In this document: piece after piece, positions 37,403 through 44,644 of the stretch
How positions within the stretch are numbered: the first letter of the stretch is position 1
Layout: each line of letters begins with the position of its first letter
Assembly (NCBI GenBank): GCA_903864515.1
Contig: CAIPFZ010000027.1
Span: 1 to 44,644, forward strand
Reading direction: 5' to 3'
DNA from: an uncultured bacterium
Lineage (GTDB): Bacteria > Patescibacteriota > Minisyncoccia > Phycocordibacterales > CAIZLB01
DNA length: 44,644 bases
Notes under the pieces: generated by a model
What the model was told of the DNA's origin: nothing
The model's database searches: none
Seen by the model: the letters and a program-made list of their open reading frames with translations, nothing else
Position numbers and translations under genes: made by a program

Positions 37403-37429
37403 TAATTCCAATATGACATCAATATAGAT

Positions 37430-37972
37430 ATGCAAGAATCTTTAAATTTAACCGATGAAGAGATAGTGGAAAAAATTCGCTTAAACGATAGGGATCTTTA
37501 TGCTGTCATAATTGATAGATATAAGAATAAGCTTTTGAGATATGCTGGTAATTTAGTTCATGATGAAGATAAAGCAAGTCACATTGTCCAAGACTCATTA
37601 GTAAAAGCCTACATAAATCTTAATGGTTTTAATACAAAATATAAATTTTCAAGTTGGATATACAGAATTGTACACAATGAAGCGATAAACATCATAAAGA
37701 AACATAAAAAGGAAATTCCGCTATTAGATGATTTTGATTTTGAAAGCGAGGAAGATATTGCAAAAGACTTTGATAAAAAAGAAATGATAATATATTTAGA
37801 GAAATGTTTGGATTCAATACCACTCATGTATTCTGAACCACTCACTTTATATTATTTAGAAGAAAAATCATATGAAGAAATAAGTGATATTCTGAGAATT
37901 CCAACAGGTACAGTAGCTACAAGAATTAATAGAGCCAAGAAATTAATGAAAAAAACATGTCAAAAGAATTAG
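37430..37972 (+). CDS. ECF-type RNA polymerase sigma factor
   Basis: sigma2 region HIVQDSLVKAYINLNGFNTKYKFSSWIYRIVHNEAINIIKK; sigma4 EKSYEEISDILRIPTGTVATRINRAKKLMKK. Confidence 0.92.
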   Translation: MQESLNLTDEEIVEKIRLNDRDLYAVIIDRYKNKLLRYAGNLVHDEDKASHIVQDSLVKAYINLNGFNTKYKFSSWIYRIVHNEAINIIKKHKKEIPLLDDFDFESEEDIAKDFDKKEMIIYLEKCLDSIPLMYSEPLTLYYLEEKSYEEISDILRIPTGTVATRINRAKKLMKKTCQKN

Positions 37973-38478
37973 ATAAAATCAATAAAATTGAAGACAATAT
38001 CATGAATCAAATTCATGATGGTAAAATAAAGATGCGCCCTAAATCATATTTTATATTTGGATCAATACTTACTTTTATAGGACTTGTATCGTCCGTAATA
38101 GCATCAGTCTTCTTATTTGGCTTAATACGATTCTCCATACGATCTCACGGGCCAATGGGTAGTTATAAATTTGAAAAGATGCTATCAAATTTCCCCTGGT
38201 GGGCATTACTACTTGCAATTGTAGGTCTAATAGCTGGTATATGGCTACTTCGTAAATATGACTTTTCATTTAAAGTCAATTTCAAAGCGATTATTGTATT
38301 ATTTATTCTAGCCATAATGATTGGTGGCTGGATAATTGATAGCACAGGACTAAATGATAAGTTAATTCAACGTGGTCCAATGCGAGGCGTTATGAGACAG
38401 TATATGCAGGAGCCTAATTTACAGATGGACAATAATGCAGGCCGAGGCTGGGGTAAAGTAAACAAAGATTCAAATTAG
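37957..38478 (+). CDS. membrane protein, possible anti-sigma partner
   Basis: overlaps sigma gene; cytoplasmic N-terminus and several TM helices. Confidence 0.65.
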   Translation: MSKELDKINKIEDNIMNQIHDGKIKMRPKSYFIFGSILTFIGLVSSVIASVFLFGLIRFSIRSHGPMGSYKFEKMLSNFPWWALLLAIVGLIAGIWLLRKYDFSFKVNFKAIIVLFILAIMIGGWIIDSTGLNDKLIQRGPMRGVMRQYMQEPNLQMDNNAGRGWGKVNKDSN

Positions 38479-38549
38479 ATATAAGGATATTTACTGTTTT
38501 TATACTTATCACATTACTACATTTGCCTAAAGATGGTAAAATAATATCT

Positions 38550-39152
38550 ATGAACAAAACAATTATAGCAACATTAGTCATTGGGATTCTAGCTGGTGGA
38601 ATTTCAATAAGTATCGCATCAAATTATAATAAGAAAGAATCAGATGTATCTCTGTTGGGTATGCAGACAAGTAGACAAAACAATAGTATCAACAAGGAAA
38701 ACTGTTTAGCTGATGAATGTTTATTAATTAATAATTTAGATTATCCAGTTGGAAAATTGAATGATAATATCAAAAAATCACTAGACAAAGCTATTCAAGA
38801 TGAATATAAAGCCAGATCAACATATGAGGCAGTAATTAAAAAGTTTGGATCTGTTAGACCATTCTCTATGATAATCAGAGCAGAAGAACAGCATATTAAT
38901 TCATTAAAAGCTATTTACGATAAATATGGAGTAGATATCCCAGAAGAGAAGAAACAACAAATTGTCTTACCAGAAACATTAAAAGAAGTGTGCTCAATCG
39001 GAGTTAAAGCAGAAATTGATAATGTAAAACTTTATAAGGAAGAATTATTACAAAATGTTTCTACTCATGAAGATATAGTATTTGTATTTACAAACCTTAT
39101 GAATGCTTCTCAAGATAAGCACCTACCTGCTTTTGAGAGATGTGCTAGATAG
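38550..39152 (+). CDS. DUF2202 ferritin-like protein
   Basis: LDKAIQDEYKARSTYEAVIKKFGSVRPFSMIIRAEEQHINSL. Confidence 0.85.
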   Translation: MNKTIIATLVIGILAGGISISIASNYNKKESDVSLLGMQTSRQNNSINKENCLADECLLINNLDYPVGKLNDNIKKSLDKAIQDEYKARSTYEAVIKKFGSVRPFSMIIRAEEQHINSLKAIYDKYGVDIPEEKKQQIVLPETLKEVCSIGVKAEIDNVKLYKEELLQNVSTHEDIVFVFTNLMNASQDKHLPAFERCAR

Positions 39153-39199
39153 CTTTTTACTGGGTATAATACACCAAGACTCCGATTAATTACGGGGAC

Positions 39200-39583
39200 T
39201 TACAGTCTTGGAATAATACCTCCATTATAAATTACAAATGAAATTGATAGGATGATTGTCAAAATATTAATCACCACAAAGAGTGTGTATATTTTATGAT
39301 CATACATTTTTGAGTGATCTGTTTTATCAGCCCTCCTAATTAATATGGATGATTTTATAGAAACAAAAATAGCAACAATACAATAAATTGAGAATAATCC
39401 CCAAAATATATTACCCTCATGTGTCATAGAAAAATTAAGGCCGCCTCCTTCAAAAACACCTTCTATCCAAAAATAGTAGAACGATGCTATTACAGCAGAC
39501 CACCACATGGGATTAAAGACCTGAGCTAAAAGAGAGGTTATGGTTATTGTTTTTAATATTAATTTATTGGAATTTTTTTGCAT
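39200..39583 (-). CDS. membrane protein, hypothetical
   Basis: 127 aa, several TM stretches. Confidence 0.55.
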   Translation of the reverse strand: MQKNSNKLILKTITITSLLAQVFNPMWWSAVIASFYYFWIEGVFEGGGLNFSMTHEGNIFWGLFSIYCIVAIFVSIKSSILIRRADKTDHSKMYDHKIYTLFVVINILTIILSISFVIYNGGIIPRL

Positions 39584-39597
39584 ATTTCTAAGATTAT

Positions 39598-39759
39598 TTA
39601 ATTAGTTATCATATACCTTTTTCTTACAATATAACTTAATATTAGAAATACAGCATCATATTTTTCACCATTACCAGCTAAACTTCTCCAACTCTGAACT
39701 TCTTGATTAAACTCGTATGGAGATGTTTGCATAAAAGCATTATATTCACGACTTTCCAT
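39598..39759 (-). CDS. small ORF (53 aa), not in ORF track
   Basis: hand translation MESREYNAFMQTSPYEFNQEVQSWRSLAGNGEKYDAVFLILSYIVRKRYMITN. Confidence 0.4.
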   Translation of the reverse strand: MESREYNAFMQTSPYEFNQEVQSWRSLAGNGEKYDAVFLILSYIVRKRYMITN

Positions 39760-39845
39760 GTGGAGATTGTATCATAATTTAGTGAAAATTAAGAGGACAA
39801 TTTTATTGAATTGATTACATTCAACAATCATGATAATATACAATT

Positions 39846-39956
39846 ATGAAAACAAATAACACATGTCTGAATTCTCAGAGCCTCCTCAAGGGGTGTGTTA
39901 TTGTTGGCTCTATTTCTTTTTGTTCTACTTTTAATTTTGCTGCATAGCGCAGCAAA
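39846..39956 (+). promoter_or_regulatory. leader peptide / attenuator-like region upstream of PheRS-like gene
   Basis: 33-codon ORF ending SFCSTFNFAA*; competing helices AATAACACA/TGTGTTATT and AGAGCC/GGCTCT; terminal hairpin TTTGCTGC atagc GCAGCAAA. Confidence 0.5.
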
Positions 39957-40021
39957 TATATTTAATTTTAACCTATATTATTAGACACAATTAATGTCCA
40001 AAACGGACAAGTTTTAAACAT

Positions 40022-41149
40022 ATGAAAATGTATATAAAGCCTCTCACGAAGGAGGCCCTAAATGAATATTTAGAGGTAAAGGACCTCACGGAATCACAAA
40101 ATCCACATGCTATAAAAATGGTCTATGAAAAAATCAGGGACTATATATACTCTGTACATAAACAAAGTGATGTTAGAGTACACAGGAAGGATCCCATAGT
40201 AACAGTTGCAGATAACTTTGATAATTTACTATTCCCTGTAGATAACATTGGTCGATCTTCAACATACACTCACTACATAGACGATACACACATATTACGT
40301 ACCCACACCACAGCTAATATGCCAGGCATATTACGAGATCTAGCAGAAAGTGACGACTGGGAAGATGTCGTGATTCTTTTGCCTGGATTAGTTTACAGAA
40401 GAGATGTATCCGATAAAAAACACGTCGGTGAAGTTCACATGCTTGAAATGTGGAGAATTGTCAAAAATATATCACGTAAAGTTATATCCAAGGATGATTT
40501 ATTAGATGTCGTTAGAGGAGTTGCAGAAACAGCGGCACCAGGATGGAAGCTTCGCATAGAAGACTCTCCCCACCCCTACACAAAGGAGGGTGTTGAAGTT
40601 AATGCAATGAAGGATGATCATGACATAGAGATATTAGAGTGTGGTCTCATAAAGGACGAAATACTTTCACAGGCCGGGATTGATCCTGTGAACTATTCAG
40701 GATGGGCGCTCGGTATAGGTCTTGATCGTCTTGTTATGACTCTCAAGGAGATACCTGATATCAGATACCTTAGATCTACCAATCTAAAAATTGCGGAACA
40801 AATGGTAAATCTTGAAACTTATCACGAAGTCTCAAACCAGCCAGCCATCAGACGTGATATGTCATATGTTGTACCAGAGGAGTATGTGGATGAAGATATA
40901 AGTGAAGATATCAGAAGATCACTCGGTGACAAGGTGGACACGCTAGAGAGTGTGGAGATATTAGATCAAACACCATATTCAAAACTTCCGGATAAAATAA
41001 GAGAAAGACTAGGTTGTGATGCGTCACAGAAGAATGTCTTGGTTAGAATAACACTCAGACATCTTGAAAGAAGTATTACAAATGAAGAGGCTAATCAAAT
41101 TTATGATGAGATTTATGGAAGAATAAATAAAGGAACTGGAGGTTATTAG
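40022..41149 (+). CDS. phenylalanyl-tRNA synthetase-like protein: PheS catalytic core fused to FDX-ACB domain
   Basis: HILRTHTTANMPGILRDL, PGLVYRRDVSDKKH, GWALGIGLDRLVMTLKEIPDIRYL; C-terminal PAIRRDMSYVV...SVEILDQ...RITLRHLERSITNEEANQIYDEI. Confidence 0.85.
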   Translation: MKMYIKPLTKEALNEYLEVKDLTESQNPHAIKMVYEKIRDYIYSVHKQSDVRVHRKDPIVTVADNFDNLLFPVDNIGRSSTYTHYIDDTHILRTHTTANMPGILRDLAESDDWEDVVILLPGLVYRRDVSDKKHVGEVHMLEMWRIVKNISRKVISKDDLLDVVRGVAETAAPGWKLRIEDSPHPYTKEGVEVNAMKDDHDIEILECGLIKDEILSQAGIDPVNYSGWALGIGLDRLVMTLKEIPDIRYLRSTNLKIAEQMVNLETYHEVSNQPAIRRDMSYVVPEEYVDEDISEDIRRSLGDKVDTLESVEILDQTPYSKLPDKIRERLGCDASQKNVLVRITLRHLERSITNEEANQIYDEIYGRINKGTGGY

Positions 41150-41165
41150 TCCGCAATATATTACG

Positions 41166-41642
41166 TTATCTTAATTGAGAAAACTCGCTCACTCGTTCCC
41201 AATCGTAATACGTAGATGAAGCATTAGGAAGCGCCTCTTCAAATAGCTTTCGCTCAATAGAGTATACTTTTTCTCCAGCCACAATACGGTACTGTTGTCC
41301 AAGACCTGCAGAGTAACACTGAATCTTTCCAGCGTTTGATGTATCACCCTCATACTTTCCAGGAAGTTTTGAGCAACTTCCATCTACTGTATCAATTAGC
41401 TTGCGGTCTGATAAATTGCTCTTATACGTTGCCAAAAGATACACGCTTGTTTGAGGTTGACCATCCAGATTAAGAGTTGAATCTTCTTCAAAGTCCCAGT
41501 TGAATGATGATATGGGTGTAAGAACACCATCTTGTTTTGTAGACACCGCAGGGGTTTCAACTCCCCTGTCTTTTGCAATAAAAATCAAAGAAATTATCAC
41601 TACTGCAATTATAATAAGTATGTAGATGAGAGTTTTTTTCAT
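41166..41642 (-). CDS. TM-anchored extracytoplasmic hypothetical protein
   Basis: MKKTLIYILIIIAVVIISLIF anchor. Confidence 0.6.
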   Translation of the reverse strand: MKKTLIYILIIIAVVIISLIFIAKDRGVETPAVSTKQDGVLTPISSFNWDFEEDSTLNLDGQPQTSVYLLATYKSNLSDRKLIDTVDGSCSKLPGKYEGDTSNAGKIQCYSAGLGQQYRIVAGEKVYSIERKLFEEALPNASSTYYDWERVSEFSQLR

Positions 41643-41722
41643 ACCTTAATTATACCATACAACAGAAGAGTTAGAGTTTGGTAGTCCACGGGCAATTTAA
41701 TATTAAATTGAAATATGCCAAA

Positions 41723-42151
41723 TTACTTCTCAGCCAATGATTTTAAGACATCTAGCGCCTTGGGCCACATTTCATTCATCATTTACTCATAACATTCAGG
41801 AATATTAACAAGCTCAATATCCAGTTGTGTACCACCTTCTTTTTCTGTAAGGATATAATTTTCAAAACCATCTCCATCTTCTTCGGAAAGTTTTTCAACC
41901 CCACCTTCTATAACGCCCAGATGTTAGATAGAGATATATTTGAAAGGTATATTCTTTTCTATACGACTAACCATACCTCCGTCACTACTACCAAGAAAAA
42001 GCATTTTTGATCCTTCACTCCAATCGCCCTGATAATGTGAATCTCCATCGAACGGTTTTGTCAATTCTCTATAGGTTACATCATCGAGCTGTGTACTCCA
42101 CACCTTTTCTTTTGATGCTTTTACATAAGTTGAAAATTTTAAAGTATTCAT
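41723..42151 (-). pseudogene. SRPBCC/AHSA1-like protein interrupted by two in-frame TAA codons
   Basis: hand translation in one frame: ...FKYISI*HLGVIEGGVEKLSEEDGDGFENYILTEKEGGTQLDIELVNIPECYE*MMNEMWPKALDVLKSLAEK*. Confidence 0.75.
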
Positions 42152-42286
42152 ATGATTGATTATTATTTACCTGCAAATATATTTTACATAAATTGCAGTG
42201 TGTTATTTTGATAATAGTAAGATCTAACTATGTATATTTTATCATTTTATGTTTACTATATAGTGCTAACTTACAAAGCAAGCAGT

Positions 42287-42610
42287 CTATCCAGGCCAGC
42301 GAGTATTAAATAGGATTAAAATATAAGACATCAAAAATGCACCCATCGCTAATATTGAGACGATGCATATCATGACAATATCTTTCCATACTTTAGAATA
42401 GTCTTCATTTAAAATATCTTTTGATACTACAATTAATAATAAAACCATGTGGATTACAAAGAAAGTAATTTGCACACAAAATGAATTTGATGGATGCACA
42501 AATAAATTTCCCAAATTTTCCCGTCCAGGCCAATCGGCAAGATATAAAGGGAACTGGATTAAGGAGTAACAAATGGCAATTATTGAATTATAAAGTACGT
42601 TCTTAGTCAT
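42287..42610 (-). CDS. membrane protein, hypothetical
   Basis: 107 aa with several TM stretches. Confidence 0.5.
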   Translation of the reverse strand: MTKNVLYNSIIAICYSLIQFPLYLADWPGRENLGNLFVHPSNSFCVQITFFVIHMVLLLIVVSKDILNEDYSKVWKDIVMICIVSILAMGAFLMSYILILFNTRWPG

Positions 42611-42665
42611 TTGTTTAATATTAACAATATATTCAAAAAAAACAATCCATTAACACAACTAGAAA

Positions 42666-43934
42666 TTACAAAAACAGCAAGTTCTTGTCTAAATCCTCAG
42701 ATTCCGTTCCACCATCTTGAGACCTATAATCAAGTGCGTTTTTGGTTGATCCAAGGTATATAACTATTTTGCCAAATTTCTCTTCCAGTGAGTCAATTTG
42801 CTTATGTATTGTGTCAAACTTTAATGCTTTTGCATTACTCTCAAATAAGTCATTTTGTGGTACAAAATTAGCTGTTAAATCCAGAAGGGTCACTCCTGTT
42901 GTTCTGTATAATACTCCTCTTTTATGTATTCCTTCAAATTCTTTATGAACTAGTGGGAGTAAAATCTCAGGAGAGTTTGAAGGTGAAGGTAATAAAATTA
43001 AAGCTGTTATAAATTCAAAATCTTTTGTTTTAAGAAAAATTGAAAGCTTTTTGGGAACAAGATTGAAATGTCTCGCCTTCCTGCACGCTTCCTCAATATG
43101 TTTTGAAATTTGAGACCAAAGAAAATTTTTGTCATTTGTTGATGGATGAAATGAGCGAGTCTTTTGTAGTGATGAGTAAACTGTCTTTGATTCAGAATTT
43201 ATCTCCATTACAGAAATACCATGAAGCTCCTTCCAAATTGTCTCATACGGCTTTGATAGAATTAATTTAATCCATGCGATGTCTTTATCGTAAAAATCTT
43301 TTGCTGTTATTATATCCTTCTTATTCAATTGCTCTGCAGTTCTTGGGCCTATGCCCCAGATTTTTTTGACGGGAACTTTTTCTAAAAAATCTGGGGCTGA
43401 CTCCCTATCAATCACCGTCAATCCATTTGGCTTAACCCAATTTGATGCAACCTTTGCAAGAACTTTTGTTGGAGCAAGACCAATTGAAACTGACAAATCC
43501 AATTCTTCATTAACCTCTTTTTTAATTCTTTCAGCAATTTGTCTATAAGTCATACCAAGCGGTTTATCAAGACCAGTTAATTCTCCAAAACATTCATCTA
43601 TACTATACTCCTCAACATCGTCAACGTATCTCCTGACTATATCAAACATCTTAGTGGAATATTTTACATACGCCTTGTAGTCACCTGATAAAATTATAAC
43701 GTTTGGAAATTCTCTTTTAACTTTAAAAATAGGCATTCCTCTAGTTATTCCAAGTGCCTTAGCTTCATATGAAAGTGCAGAAACAATCCCTCGCTCTTCT
43801 CCTGTAACAACAGGGAGTCCCCGTAGTTTTGGATTCTTTGCAATTTCAACACCAACAAAAAAGGCATCCCCATCTATGTGGAGTATGACTTTTTCTTTCT
43901 TGGCATTAGCTGTACCAGATTCAATTATGTTCAT
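42666..43934 (-). CDS. dinB: Y-family DNA polymerase IV
   Basis: ILHIDGDAFFVGVE; SALSYEAKALGITRGMP; EEYSIDECFGELTGL; VSIGLAPTKVLAKVAS. Confidence 0.93.
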   Translation of the reverse strand: MNIIESGTANAKKEKVILHIDGDAFFVGVEIAKNPKLRGLPVVTGEERGIVSALSYEAKALGITRGMPIFKVKREFPNVIILSGDYKAYVKYSTKMFDIVRRYVDDVEEYSIDECFGELTGLDKPLGMTYRQIAERIKKEVNEELDLSVSIGLAPTKVLAKVASNWVKPNGLTVIDRESAPDFLEKVPVKKIWGIGPRTAEQLNKKDIITAKDFYDKDIAWIKLILSKPYETIWKELHGISVMEINSESKTVYSSLQKTRSFHPSTNDKNFLWSQISKHIEEACRKARHFNLVPKKLSIFLKTKDFEFITALILLPSPSNSPEILLPLVHKEFEGIHKRGVLYRTTGVTLLDLTANFVPQNDLFESNAKALKFDTIHKQIDSLEEKFGKIVIYLGSTKNALDYRSQDGGTESEDLDKNLLFL

Positions 43935-44016
43935 ATTACATGAGCTCACATCGATATTGTATCACAACAAGAGCATGTCAATATCTTGAATTTTAAAGGC
44001 TCCGATAAACGCTAGT

Positions 44017-44644
44017 TTATTTTAGGAATTTAATAGTTGAAAGGAATTTATCAAAATTAGATACGTCATATAACAATACTTCATTTCTGGTGTCAAACGT
44101 GGGACTTGTAAAAGTTATACTTATGTATTTTCCGTCTTCTTTCTGTAAACCAACCATAACAACCTTCTGATATCCAATTACTAAATAAGTATCACCGACT
44201 TTATAATCAGAGAATACAGGACGAGCTTCTGTAGAATAAATAGCATTACTATTGCCTATTTTCTTCTTGATATAGGGATGTATTATGTATTGAGAATTAT
44301 TAGTATTTTTAACAAACTGATCAAGTAGACCTTCTCCTGTTTGACTAAAAATCTCAACATCTGGATCTATTTTACATTTAGCTGTTAAATTATAAGTTCC
44401 GTCTGGGCACACTTCAGGCATATGAGTATCTATTCTAAGCATAAAAGGTTTACCATATTGAAATACATCACCCCACTTTTCAGGATATTTAAAATAAATT
44501 TCACCTCTTTTGTCTAAATACTCCTTCCAAGTAGAATCTGTTCCAGTATTTAAATATTGATTGATATATAAATAGGACCCTAATCCAACCACAGAAATAG
44601 TAACAAATATTATAAAGGCATATATTCTAAATCTTTTCCTTTTA
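44017..44644 (-). CDS. TM-anchored hypothetical protein, truncated by window edge
   Basis: frame stays open through the window end (KRFRIYAFIIFVTISVVGLGSYLYINQY). Confidence 0.6.
   Translation of the reverse strand, partial: KRKRFRIYAFIIFVTISVVGLGSYLYINQYLNTGTDSTWKEYLDKRGEIYFKYPEKWGDVFQYGKPFMLRIDTHMPEVCPDGTYNLTAKCKIDPDVEIFSQTGEGLLDQFVKNTNNSQYIIHPYIKKKIGNSNAIYSTEARPVFSDYKVGDTYLVIGYQKVVMVGLQKEDGKYISITFTSPTFDTRNEVLLYDVSNFDKFLSTIKFLK

Noticed and set aside
39846-40021. T-box riboswitch upstream of the PheRS-like gene
   Set aside because: No AGGGTGGNACCGCG-like T-box sequence; the region fits a leader peptide/attenuator better.
41723-42151. TAA reassigned to Glu as an alternative genetic code
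   Set aside because: TAA is used as a normal terminator throughout the window; pseudogenization or sequencing error is far more economical.

Overview
Window of AT-rich bacterial DNA, probably from a small-genome Patescibacteria/CPR-type organism (taxon is inference only). Positions ~200-25,000 hold a tandem array of eight paralogous TM-anchored LivK-type (branched-chain amino-acid class) substrate-binding proteins. Seven are paired head-to-head with their own TrmB-like winged-helix regulator, and one orphan LivM-type permease sits at the end; no LivH, LivF or LivG is visible in the window. The most striking finding lies inside module 5: three dispersed copies of an ~80-nt repeat whose minus strand folds as complete type III hammerhead self-cleaving ribozymes (CUGAUGA - stem II - GAAA, stem I hairpin, GUC/GUU cleavage site, stem II covariation between copies). 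Each copy is placed between consecutive small cistrons, and each is preceded by an invariant 8-bp hairpin. Other notable items are an SBP-HemB-methyltransferase operon, a lone PEP-CTERM protein where a TrmB partner would be expected, an unassigned structured RNA candidate near 25.1-25.4 kb, a PheS+FDX-ACB fused synthetase-like protein with a Phe-containing leader/attenuator-like region, a PycTM-like membrane protein, and an SRPBCC gene broken by two in-frame TAA codons. Positions ~26.7-44.6 kb are mostly ordinary housekeeping or accessory genes (flavoprotein, PLD/cardiolipin synthase, cupin, acyltransferase, GT2, NUDIX, SanA/YdcF, MazG-like, RBBP9-like hydrolase, ECF sigma cluster, DinB). All calls come from reading sequence; no searches were run.
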